Positions 1 to 11,449 of a stretch of 64,000 nucleotides of DNA are shown here, one piece after another. A model generated the notes under the pieces. It was given only the letters and a program-made list of their open reading frames with translations, did not search any database and had not been told where the DNA came from. Position numbers and translations under genes: made by a program. Where the stretch lies: positions 223,529,622-223,593,621 of the forward strand of contig NC_053039.3 of NCBI RefSeq assembly GCF_002575655.3, read 5' to 3'. Source of the stretch: Aegilops tauschii subsp. strangulata (lineage: Eukaryota; Streptophyta; Magnoliopsida; Poales; Poaceae). Position 1 is the first letter of the stretch. Each line of letters opens with the position of its first letter.

Positions 1-3000
1 CCGCCGTGCGCCGCGTGCCCCGTCGCCGTGCTGCCGCCCTGCCGCCGTAGCCGTCGCCGGCGCCTCCCTCCGGCCTCTCCCTCTCCTCCTCCGTCGCCGG
101 AGAGCAGGGCCCCGAGCCCGAGTCCCTTCGCCCGATCGGATCTGGAGGATCTCCTCGTGAGTTGACTTTCTCGCGACCCCAAAAATTCCCAAGTCCTCAA
201 TCTTTTCACAGCAAGTGCTCATGTTCCTTGTTGCACAACTCCTTGCATGTAGCTCCGATTCGCGCGTGTAATATGTCAAATTGTTCGTCTCGTGATGCTC
301 TTCATTTTGTCCAATTGTACCATGTTCATTAGAGGTCATATTGATGCCCAAACCTCTGTTGGAAGAGGGCTGGTTGCTGTTATTCTCTGGTTCTTATCAG
401 AACTTGGAGATTTGTCATTTTTGTATCTTTAAATCTGTGCATCTTATGGGCATGAGCTCAACATGTGTTTTGAAGTATGCCATGCCATCTTTCCAGTGGT
501 GTAGTCCATGTATTTTTTTGATCTCTGTGGTGACTAGCACAAGCATGCAAAGTAGGCTCCGTAATGTTTCTGATTTCAGGGACTTGATGATTTCTCAAAG
601 TCCTTGTCTGCTGTTATTTTGTTGCCATGTACACTTGATGCTACAGAGAGGTCCATGCATATTTTGGAGATGTTCAGTAAGGATGTTTTGTAGCTATAGT
701 TGTAATTGATCCATTCCTGTAATTGTTTGCAATTATGGAGGGCTATAGCATGACTCAATCTTGCTCTACTTTTGCTATAAAATATTTCTGGCAGATTCTT
801 AACATGATATGCAATTTTGCCAAGCTTATTGTAGTCGATCCATACATGCTATGCAATTGTTCTTGCCATGGATAGCTTCATAAACATGCCATATTGCTGT
901 AGGTGTGCTTGTTTTGTAGTACATTGCTCTGTATTGAGTGCATCAAGCTCACAAAGAGGCCTATATATTATTGTTTCTGCCATGCTCTGTTTCTGCTAAG
1001 TCTGAAACCTGATAACGAAACTTGCTATGTTTACATGCTTGCCATCATATCTTCTGCTCCTTTTTGGCTTATGGTCAGTAAGGGACTTTTGTCATATGCA
1101 TTTAGTAGAACACTTTCATGCCTTGTTTTTCTATGTTAAGTTCCTGTAGCATGTTGATTTCGTGCTCTGAACATTGCTACCTGATGCTGTTTTCTGCCAT
1201 GTCCAGTTTTTCACAAAGTCTGTGATCCTGTTATCTTTTGCACTTTTGCCATGCTTGTTTGAGCTTGATATGGTGTGATATAGCCGTAGCTCAGTGTTCA
1301 TCTGTTGTCAAGCACCTCCTTTAGATTACTTCCATATGCTTTGTTGCTATGTTGGAGTGCTGTAGCATTGTTGCTTGTTGCATTTTAAGTGCTATCATGC
1401 TATTTATCGCAGATTCGCGTCATTCTTGTTTTGCTTGCCATTTGCAAACCGTGCATCCGATTCCGGTGATCTTTATATCGATTTCGACCGAAATCATCTC
1501 ATCTTTCCAGTGGCATGCTTGGTTTACCAAGTTACTGCCTTGTTCATCATTTTCCTTCCGGAGCACGCATATGCATCGCATATCATATCTTGCATATCAT
1601 ACATGTTTTGCATCATGTTGCTTGTGAATTTCTCGTGATTGATTGTGGTTCCGTTTGTTTGTGTTCTTGTCTTGGGTAGAGCCGGGAGACGAGTTCGTGA
1701 ACGAGGAACCTGTTGAGTACGCTTACGAGGATCAAGCTTTCGACAACTCTGAGAACCTTGCAGGCAAGATGACCACCCCTCGAAATCACTTCTATCTTTG
1801 CTTTGCTAGTTGTTCGCTCTATTGCCATGCTGCGCTACCTATCGCTTGCTATATCATATCTCCCATTTTTCCATGTCAGCCTCTAACCATCCTTTCCTAG
1901 CAAACCGTTGTTTGGCTAAGTTAACGCTTTTGCTCAGCCCCTCTTATAGCGTTGCTAGTTGCAGGTGAAGTTGAAGTTTGTTCCATGTCGGAACATGGAT
2001 ATGTTGGGATATCACAATATCTCTTATTTAATTAATGCATCTATATATATTTGGTAAAGGGTGGAAGGCTCGGCCTTATGCCTGGTGTTTTGTTCCACTC
2101 TTGCCGCCCTAGTTACTGATATACCGGGATTATGTTCCTTGAGTTTGCGTTCCTTACGCGGTCCGGTGATTTATGGGACCCCCTTGGTAGTTCGCCTTGA
2201 ATAAAACTCCTCCAGCAAGGCCCAACCTTGGTTTTACCATTTGCCACCTAAGCCTTTTTCCCCCGGGTTTTCTAGAGCCCGAGGGTCATCTTTATTTTAA
2301 ACCCCCGGGCCAGTGTTCCTCTGAGTGCTGGTCCAAACTAGAGCCCTTTGCAGCGCCACCTTGGGAAAACTCGAGGATTGGTTTTAGTTGTACGGACTGC
2401 TCATTCGGTGTGCCCTGAGAACGAGATATGTGCAGCTCCTATCGGTATTTGTCGGCACATTCGGGCGGCTTTGCTGGTCTTGTTTTACCATTGTCGAAAT
2501 GTCTTGTAAACCGGGATTCCGAGACTGATCGGGTCTTTCCGGGAGAAGGTTTATCCTTTGTTGACCGTGAGAGCTTATAATGGGCTAAGTTGGGACACCC
2601 CTGCAGGGTAATATCTTTCGAAAGCCGTGCCCGCGGTTATGAGGCAGATGGGAATTTGTTAATGTCCGGTTGTAGAGAACTTGTCACTTGACCCAGTTAA
2701 AATACATCAACTGTGTGTGTAGCCGTGATGGTCTCTTCTCGGTGGAGTCCGGTAAGTGAACACGGTCTGTGTTATGTATGACGTAAGTAGGGGTTCAGGA
2801 TCACTTCTTGGTCATTGCTAGACGACGACCGTTCCATTGCTTCTCTTCTCGCTCTTTCTTGCGTATGCTAGCCACCATATATGCTTATTGCCGCTGCAGC
2901 TCCACCTTATTACACCTTCCTTTCCTATAAGCTTAAATAGTCTTGATCTCGCGGGTGTGAGATTGCTGAGTCCTCGTGACTCACAGATTCTACCAAAACA

Positions 3001-3386
3001 GTTGCAGGTGCCGACGATGCCAGTGCAGATGATGGGGTCGATCTCAAGTGGGAGTTCGACGAGGAACGTGATCGTTACTATGTGTCTTTTCCTGATGATC
3101 AGTAGTGGAGCCCAGTTGGGACGATCGGGGATCTAGCATTTGGGGTTGTCTTATTTTCATCTGGATTTTGACCGTAGTCGGTCTTTATGATTGTATTTTG
3201 GATGATGTATGAATTATATTCATGTATTGTGTGAAGTGGCGATTGTAAGACAACTCTTTATCCCATTCTTGTTCATTACATGGGATTGTGTGAAGATGAC
3301 CCTTCTTGCGACAAAACCACTATGCGGTTATGCCTCTAAGTCGTGCCTCGACACGTGGGAGATATAGCCGCATCGTGGGCGTTACA
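1..3386 (+). repeat. 5' LTR of element A (partial)
   Basis: Matches the 3' LTR from 9821 onward and ends GGGCGTTACA just before the primer site. The full LTR is about 4.1 kb, unusually long for Gypsy. Compared with the 3' copy it has about 45 extra bases near 550-597 (or the 3' copy lost them) and many single-base differences. Short ORFs here are not conserved in frame between the two LTRs and were not called, except for the exon-like segments listed separately. Confidence 0.93.
1682..3105 (+). other. Exon-like segments inside the 5' LTR of A (possible spliced LTR ORF)
   Basis: Segment a (1682-1763) follows a pyrimidine-rich tract ending TAGAG and reads PGDEFVNEEPVEYAYEDQ at its start, an acidic, protein-like composition; it ends at GCAG|GCAAG, a possible GC-type donor, in phase 1. 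Segment b (3008-3105) follows AACAGTTGCAG and in the matching phase reads [16 protein letters not shown] at its start and stops at TAG 3103-3105. A third acceptor, TTGCAG at 1964, precedes a segment that is open in the same phase to about 2033. A GTGAGT donor at 157 could join an upstream leader. All sites are present in the 3' LTR too. No ATG is present in the likely leader exon (9570-9968 in the 3' copy), so how translation would start is unclear. No known family was recognised. Confidence 0.4.
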
Positions 3387-3389
3387 AGT

Positions 3390-3404
3390 TGGTAATCAGA
3401 GCCA
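3390..3404 (+). promoter_or_regulatory. Primer binding site of A (initiator tRNA-Met type)
   Basis: TGGTAATCAGAGCCA begins 4-5 bases after the 5' LTR. It resembles the plant initiator tRNA-Met primer site TGGTATCAGAGC with one extra A, so minus-strand DNA synthesis would start here. Confidence 0.8.
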
Positions 3405-4541
3405 TCCCCGACTTAGGAGCCCCCTGCTTGATCGAATCGCTGGCGTTGTTGAGTCTAGAATAAAAATGTTTTGAGTCTTAGGATTATATATATCGGAGAG
3501 TAGGATTATTTTTACTCCTCAGTCCCTTCGTCGCTCTGGTGAGGTCTCCTGACATAGAAGTTTTGACTATTCTCTCCTCAAATTTCACTAAAAAAAAATT
3601 TTAGTATCACGCGGGTATCTTGGAATCGTTCCGATGGTTTTGTGACGAGAACATTGTTCTTGGTGCCTCCTGACATTTAGGGGTTGTGGCAGTGTCCCGG
3701 GGAGTTGAGCTCCGAGGTGTTGTCGTCACAATTTTATCGTTGCAGTTCTGGAATACCTGAGTTTCGCCGACATCGAAATCTCTTTTATGCAGTTGTTGGT
3801 GAGATCACCTCGACGCCACCCAGTACTGGGGCGGGAGTTCGGGAGTATTGCCATAACTTGTATAACGGATGTTTTTCGAAGGTTGAGGTAAACGATTTCC
3901 GAAGGTTTCTTGGTTATGTGTTGACGGATGGATACAGCCGGATCTAGGGATTGCTAGTTTGGGTGATATATTTTGTGTCCCCTGTATCCCCTACACCAGA
4001 TTGCATAACCAGAAAGTTTCGGGAGTTTATAAGTGGGAATTCAAGTAGCCTTAGGATATCTTTCCGACAGATGCATGATATGAGATTGGGGTTCGACGTC
4101 TAGTGGTCCGCTTGTACACGGTTGATTTTATAGTGGTCTCGTAGTGTCTTAAAGAGTCCATGGCTATGCCGACTCGGGGACGCTTCGTATGTCATGTGCA
4201 CAGCCTTGTACATGATGGTGCTGTACGATTGAGCCCGTGTGGGCCCCACCACGAAAACTTCGGATGAAATATCTATCATATGTTTGTTCCGGCTTATTCT
4301 ACAAGCCAATACTTGTTTTGTTTTATATTGTGGTATTCGAGTTGCTTCGAATTCATATGTTGATTCCATATCTTTTCTAAGTGGCTTCTCAACTTATGGA
4401 AGTGTGATGATTTACTACAGAATTCATTCATTCATCTTTGTTCGAATTTTTATTGTGAAGACTATATGTTGCAATTTCTATCCGTTGATTCTACTTATCT
4501 ATTTGTCTATCAAGATGCTAACGGATGTCACCCTCTTCAGG
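3405..4541 (+). other. Long untranslated leader of A
   Basis: About 1.1 kb between primer site and gag. It has a short ORF at 3684-3947 (87 codons) with no recognisable domain, and a longer frame open from 4239 that runs into gag without a convincing protein before the gag ATG. Element D has a separate pre-gag ORF at the equivalent position, but no similarity to it was seen here. Confidence 0.6.
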
Positions 4542-7500
4542 ATGGCTCCGCCAACGCGTCAGAATCCGGATCGCAATGAAGGGAGTCAAGCGAACCCTCC
4601 GCCACCACCTCCGCCTCCGGAGGCATGGCAAGCTATCATGGAAGACACCAACGCCAATGCTCAGATGATTCTGCAACTCTTGCAAGAACGTACTCAAGGG
4701 CAAGGCAATCAAGGCAATCAAGGTCAAGGCAACAATCAGTTTCACTTTGCTACTCTCAACCAGTTTCTCGCAAATCAGCCCAAGTCTTTCAGCTACTGTG
4801 CCGAGGCCACGGATGCCGATGATTGGCTAGTGGACATCAACAAGCATTTTGAATGTAGCAATGTCAGGCCTGAGGACTTTGTCAAGTTCGCTTCTTTCCA
4901 GCTCAAGGACCAAGCTGCTGATTGGTATCAACAATACAAAGATTCCAGAGGAGGTCGTGTGATCACTTGGACTGACTTCTGTTGGGATTTCAAAGCGCAC
5001 CACATTCCACAAATTGTTGTTGAGAGCAAGCGTGAGGAGTTCCGCAATCTCAAGCAAGGCAACATGTCTGTGTATCAATACAACATCCAGTTTCAGAAAC
5101 TTGCTCGCTTCGCTAAACAAGACGTTCCTGATGAAAAGAGCATGATCTATCACTTCAGAGGTGGCCTTAAAGAGGATCTGTAGTTAGCTCTCGTTCTTGT
5201 TGAGCCTACTCAGTTTGATCAATTCTACAATATGGCACTGAAGCAAGAGGCTGCTCAGCTCAAGTGTGAGGCTTCTAAGAAGAGAGTCAGGGACGCAGTT
5301 CAGTCTTCTTCTTCCTCACTTGTGACAGCTAAGCAACAGAAGTTCTGGTTGCCTCCTCCTCCTCCATTTCGTCAGCCTTATCAGCAGAAGAACAAAGGTG
5401 GCCATGGTTCTTCCAACTCTTCCAACTCTGGCTATCAGAACAAGTCTCAGAATCAAGCTCCAAAGTCCAATGCTCCTTATCATCGTCCACTCTCAGAGGT
5501 GACTTGCAACAAGTGTCAGCAGAAAGGTCACTATGCTAACAAGTGCTTCAACCAAAGGCGTCTTCCTCCTCCTCCTGTCAGATCTTCCAGCAATGCAGTG
5601 GTCAAGCATAATCCAAAGTCTGCAAAGGTGAACATGATGAATGCAGCTCAAGCGGAGGAATCTACTGATGTGATAATGGGTAATCTTCCTGTTAATGATA
5701 TTCCTGCAAAAGTTCTTTTTGATACTGGTGCATCGCATTCTTTCATTTCTAGACCTTTTGTGGCTATGCATGATCTGGTTACTGAAGTATTGCCGAGTCC
5801 TCTGTCTATTGTTTCTCCGGCTCGACAACTTACTTCTCGAGCATTCGTTCGGGATTCCGCTATCAAGATGGGCGACTATGAATTTATGTCTTCTCCAATT
5901 GTTCTTGGTGACTCGGATATTGATCTTATTCTCAGGATGGACTGGCTTTCTAAGCACAAGGCTCAACTTGATTGTGCTGCCAGGGAAATTCAATTGACAC
6001 ACTCTTCTGAGGATGTGATTATTTATGCCGCTCGTGATGAAACCATTCGGTTATTTTCTCTCAATGAGAAGGGTGAATTGAATGCCATCTCGCAAATTCC
6101 AGTCGTTTGTGAGTATCAAGATGTCTTTCCAGAAGAGCTTCCGGGTATGCCTCCTCATCGCCCAGTTGAGTTCGTTATCGAACTTGAGCCAGGCACTGAA
6201 CCCGTTTGCAACCGTCCATACAAGCTTGGACCCAACGAGCTGAAGGAATTGAAGAAACAGCTCGATGAACAAGAACGTCTGGGTTTGATCAGACCGAGTT
6301 CTTCTCCATGGGGTTGTGGTGTTCTTTTTGTCAAGAAGAAGGATGGCACGGACCGACTTTGCGTCGACTACCGTCCATTGAACAAGAAGACAATCAAGAA
6401 CAAGTATCCACTTCCCAACATCAATGAGCTATTTGAGCAACTCAAAGGTGCTAAAGTATTCTCGAAGCTTGACCTTCGTATGGGTTATCATCAGATTCGC
6501 ATTCGTGAAGAAGATATTCCCAAGACAGCATTCAGAACAAGCTTTGGTTCTTATGAATATACTGTCGTGTCTTTCGGCCTTGTCAATGCTCCTCCAGTGT
6601 TCTCTCGGATGATGAATTTCATCTTCAACCCCTATACCAATGAATTCGTTCTGGTGTATCTTGATGATATCTTGGTCTTCTCCAAGAATAAGCAGGATCA
6701 TGCCAAACATTTGCGATTGGTGCTCGACAAGCTCAGAGAGTATCAATTCTATGCGAAGTTCTCCAAATGTGAGTTTTGGCTCGATGAAGTTCTTTTCCTT
6801 GGTCACATCATCTCTGCCAAGGGCATCGCTGTTAACCCCGAGAAGGTGTCCGCAATTGTGAATTGGGAACCTCCTCAAAATGTCAAGCAGCTCCGCAGTT
6901 TTCTTGGTCTTGCAAGCTATTGCTGAAGATTCGTTGAGAATTTCTCCAAGATTGCAAAGCCTCTTTCCAACCTCCTACAGAAGCATGTGAAGTATGTCTG
7001 GTCTCCTGAGTGTGACGTTGCTTTCAACACTCTCAAAGAGAAACTTTTCACAGCTCCTGTCTTGACTCCTCCTGATGAATCCAAGCCGTTTGAAGTTTTC
7101 TGTGATGCTTCTCTCCAAGGTCTCGGTGCTGTGTTAATGCAAGAGAAGAAAGTTGTGGCCTATACCTCTCGTCAGTTGAAGCCCAACAAGAAGAACTACC
7201 CCACTCACGATCTTGAGTTGGCGGCAGTTGTCCATGCATTAATAATGTGGAGACATCTCTTGTTGGGAAGACAAGTGGACATTTTCACTGATCACAAGAG
7301 TCTCAAGTATATCTTCACTCAGCCCAACCTCAACCTCAGGCAGACTCGATGGGTCGAAATGATTCAAGAGTACAATCTGAGTATCGAATATACTCCAGGC
7401 AAGGCCAATGTCATTGCAGATGCTTTAAGTAGGAAGGCTTATTGCAACAGCTTAATTCTCAAGCCTTTCCAACCGGATCTTTGTGAAGCTTTCCGCAAGC

Positions 7501-8988
7501 TGAATCTCCATGTTGTTCCTCAAGGTTTTCTTGCCAACCTCATAGTCTCTCCTACTTTGGAAGATCAAATTCGTGAGGCACAACTCCTTGATGCCATGGT
7601 GAAGAAGGTGAAACGTGGTATCGACAAGGGTCTTTCCAAATACAAGTGCTATCGCATTGATGACAGAGACACTTTATTCTTCGAGGATCGGATTGTGGTT
7701 CCTAAAGGTGATCTAAGGAAAGTCATAATGAATGAGGCGCACAATTCTCTCCTGTCAATTCATCCTAGAAGTACGAAGATGTATCATGACCTCAAGCAGT
7801 CGTATTGGTGGACTCGAATGAAGCGAGAGATCGCTCAATTCGAATGAATGTGATGTCTGCCGAAGAGTGAAAGCAGAACACCAACGACCAGCTGGTCTCC
7901 TCCAACCTCTTGCTATCCCAGAATGGAAGTTTGATCATATCGAAATGGACTTCGTGACTGGTTTTCCAAAGTCCAAGCGTGGAAATGATGCTATCTTTGT
8001 TGTCATTGACAAGCTCTCTAAAGTGGCTCATTTCCTTCCAATCAAAGAATCCATCATAGCAGCTCAGCTGGCAGAGCTATACACCTCCAGAATTGTCTCC
8101 TTGCACGGCATTCCACAATTGATTTCTTCAGATCGTGGAAGCATCTTCACCTCTAAGTTCTGGGACTCCTTCCAGATGGCCATGGGCACAAACATTCGCT
8201 TCAGCACAGCTTTCCATCCTCAAACTAGTGGCCAAGTCGAGCGAGTCAATCAAATTCTTGAAGATATGCTCAGGGCTTGTGTCATTTCCTATGGCATGAA
8301 ATGGGAAGATTGTCTTCCATATGCTGAATTCTCCTACAACAACAGCTTTCAAGCGAGTTCGGGCAAGGCCCCATTTGAGTTTCTCTATGGCAGAAAGTGC
8401 CGTACTCCTCTCAATTGGTCAGAGACTGGTGAACGCCAACTTCTTGGCAATGACTTAATCACTGAAGCTGAAGAAATGTGTAAAGTCATCCGTGATAATC
8501 TCAAAGCCGCGCAATCGCGCCAGAAGAGTTACTATGATAGTAAGCACCATGATTTGGCTTTCGAGATCGGAGACCATGTCTACCTCCGCGTCTCTCCAAT
8601 GAAAGGCACTCGTCGATTCGGTATCAAAGGGGAGCTTGCCCCTAGATACGTGGGTCCTTTCAAGATCATTGGCAAAAGAGGCGACCTCGCCTATCAACTT
8701 GAGCTTCCTTCCAACTTCGCGAACGTGCACGATGTGTTCCACGTGCAATAGCTCCGCAAGTGCTTCAAGACGCCTGAGCGCACTATCAACTTCGAAGAGA
8801 TTCACCTCCAAGAAGATTTGTCTTATCATGAGCACCCCGTTGCTATTCTTGAAGAAACTGAGCGCAAGACACGCAACAAGTCAATCAAATTTCTGAAAGT
8901 GAAGTGGTCGCACCATTCCGACTGGGAAGCCACCTGGGAACGCGAGGACCACCTCCGTTCCGAATATCCGGAGTTCTTTCAGTCCTAG
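4542..8988 (+). pseudogene. Broken gag-pol polyprotein gene of A
   Basis: The start is the ATG at 4542 before a proline run (PPPPPPPP). In order: a retrotransposon gag domain (to about 5180), a CCHC zinc knuckle [14 protein letters not shown] at 5505-5546, an aspartic protease site DTGA at 5721-5732, reverse transcriptase with YLDD near 6657-6668, RNase H (CDAS and [10 protein letters not shown] motifs, about 7090-7440), an integrase zinc region and DDE core (MDFVTG, SDRG, QVERVN) and a chromodomain-like end (KVKWSHHSDWEATWE) before TAG 8986-8988. Breaks: TAG at 5181-5183, TGA at 6924-6926, a 2-base loss near 7841-7846 that moves the frame, and TAG at 8749-8751. Gag and pol otherwise share one frame, as in many plant chromoviruses. 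The protein would form virus-like particles and copy and integrate the element, but this copy needs help from another. Confidence 0.93.
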
Positions 8989-9010
8989 ATCTCGGGACAA
9001 GATCCTCTCG

Positions 9011-9024
9011 TAGTGGTGGAGTGT
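9011..9024 (+). promoter_or_regulatory. Polypurine tract of A
   Basis: A G-rich stretch (TAGTGGTGGAGTG) lies directly before the 3' LTR start TGTAACACC. This is the expected place for priming plus-strand DNA. It contains several T residues, so the tract is imperfect. Confidence 0.6.
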
Positions 9025-9558
9025 TGTAACACCCCGCATGTAACTTGCCATATTTGTAACTCCGACTCTTGCCATTTTCGGCTATGTGTTATGATATTCC
9101 CTCCGTGGTCGGGTTTTGTTTTTCGTTTTGCATTTTGTCATGTCATGCATTTCATATCATGTCATCATGTGCATTGCATTTGCATACGTGTTCATCTCAT
9201 GCATCCGAGCATTTTCCCCGTTGTCCATTTTGCAATCCGGCGCTCCTATCTCCTCCGGTGCACCCCTCTTGTTTTATTTCATGTGCGGGTGTCAAACTTT
9301 CTCGGAATGGACCGAGGCCTGTCAAGTGGCCTTATTATACCACCCGGAGAACACCGGTCAAGTTTCGTTCCATTTGGAGGTCGTTTGGTACTCCATCGGT
9401 TAACCGGGCATCGGCCATGTCCATTTATGTGTCCAGCAAAAACCCCCTCAAAAACCAGCCCAAAACCCACCAAACTCTCTTCCATGCTCTAGGTCGTTCG
9501 ATCACGATCGTGTGGGCGAAAACCGCACCTCATTTGGACTCTCCTAGATCCCTCTACC

Positions 9559-9565
9559 TATAAAA
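9559..9565 (+). promoter_or_regulatory. TATA box of the LTR promoter of A
   Basis: TATAAAA follows a moderately GC-rich U3 of about 530 bases and precedes a strongly GC-rich leader. Transcription would be expected about 30 bases downstream, near 9590. The matching part of the 5' LTR is outside the window. Confidence 0.65.
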
Positions 9566-11449
9566 CTCCATCCCCTCCCGTATACATTCGCAGACGAACC
9601 CTAGCGTCTTCCACCTCGCGCCGCCGGACAAAGTCCACCCGCGCCGGACACGTCCAACCGCCACCTCACCTCGGCCAATAGGGCGCCGCCACGTCGCTCC
9701 GCCGCCGCCTCCAACCAATAGGACGCCGCCACCTCATCCCGCGCGCCGCGCCCTCTCTCTCCTCCCCGCGCCGCCGGCCCGCCGCCGCCCGAGGCGCTCG
9801 CCCGCGCCAGGATCCGGCCGCCGCCGTGAGCCGCGTTCCCCGTCGCCGTGCTGCCGCCGTAGCCGTCGCCGGCGCCTCCCTCCGGCCTCTCCCTCTCCTC
9901 CTCCGTCGCCGGAGAGCAGGGCCCCGAGCCCGAGTCCCTTCGCCCGATCGGATCTGGAGGATCTCCTCGTGAGTTGACTTTCTCGCGACCCCAAAAATTC
10001 CCAAGTCCTCAATCTTTTCACAGCAAGTGCTCATGTTCCTTGTTGCACAACTCCTTGCATGTAGCTCCGATTCACGCGTGTAATATGTCAAATTGTTCGT
10101 CTCGTGATGCTCTTCATTTTGTTCAATTGCACCATGTTCATTAGAGGTCATATTGATGCCCAAATCTCTGTTGGAAGAGGGCTGGTTGCTGTTATTCTCT
10201 GGTTCTTATCAGAACTTGGAGATTTGCCATTTTTGTATCTTTAAATCTGTGCATCTTATGGGCATGAGCTCAACATGTGTTTTGAAGTATGCCATGCCAT
10301 CTTTCCAGTGGTGTAGTCCATGTATTTTTGTGATCTCTGTGGTGACTAGCACAAGCATGCAAAATAGTCCTTGTCTGCTGTTATTTTGTTGCCATGTACA
10401 CTTGATGCTACAGAGAGATCCATGCATATTTTGGAGATGTTTAGTAAGGATGTTTTGTAGATATAGTTGTAATTGATCCATTCCTGCAATTGTTTGCAAT
10501 TATGGAGGGCTATAGCATGACTCAATCTTGCTCTACTTTTGCTATAAAATATTTCTGGCAGATTCTTAACATGATATGCAATTTTGCCAAGCTTATTGTA
10601 GTTGATCCATACATGCTATGCAATTGTTCTTGCCATGGATAGCTTCATAAACATGCCATCTTGCCGTAGGTGTGCTTGATTTGTAGTGTATTGCTCTGTA
10701 TTGAGTGCATCAAGCTCACAAAGAGGCCTACATATTATTGTTTCTGCCATGCTCTGTTTTCTGCCTAGTCTGAAACCTGATAACGAAACTTGCTATGTTT
10801 ACATGCTTGCCATCATATCTTCTGTTCCTTTTTGGCTTATGGTCAGTAAGGGACTTTTGTCATATGAATTTAGTAGAACACTTTCATGCCTTGTTTTTCT
10901 ATGTTAAGTTCCTGTAGCATGCTGATTTCGTGCTCTGAACATTGCTACCTGATGCTGTTTTCTGCCATGTCCAGTTTTTCACCAAGTCTGTGATCCTGTT
11001 ATCTTTTGCACTTCTGCCATGCTTGTTTGAGCTTGATATGGTGTGATATAGCCGTAGCTCAGTGTTCATCTGTTGTCAAGCATCTCCTTTAGATTACTGC
11101 CATATGCTTTGTTGCTATGTTGGAGTGCTGTAGCATTGTTCCTTGTTGCATTTTAAGTGCTATCATGCTGTTTATCGCAGATTCGCGTCATTCTTGTTTT
11201 GCTTGCCATTTGCAAACCGTGCATCCGATTCCTGTGATCTTTATATCGATTTCGACCGAAATCATCTCATCTTTCCAGTGGCGCGCTTGGTTTGCTAAGT
11301 TACTGCCTTGTTCATCATTTTCCTTCCGGAGCACGCATATGCATCGCATATCATATCTTGCATATCATACATGTTTTGCATCATGTTGCTTGTGCATTTC
11401 TCGTGATTGATTGTGGTTCCGTTTGTTTGTGTTCTTGTCTTGGGTAGAG

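Noticed and set aside
2837..3136. 99-codon frame starting [14 protein letters not shown], resembling a signal peptide
   Set aside because: It overlaps segment b of the LTR in another frame and has no protein-like sequence after the hydrophobic start. It is repeated in the 3' LTR simply because LTRs are copies.
4827..5153. Minus-strand frames opposite gag and pol of A, such as 5493-6002 and 6429-6878
   Set aside because: They are shadows of the plus-strand coding region, whose domains are clear.
9666..10163. 165-codon minus-strand frame, arginine- and alanine-rich
   Set aside because: It overlaps the GC-rich leader of the 3' LTR of A on the opposite strand; long frames are expected there by composition.
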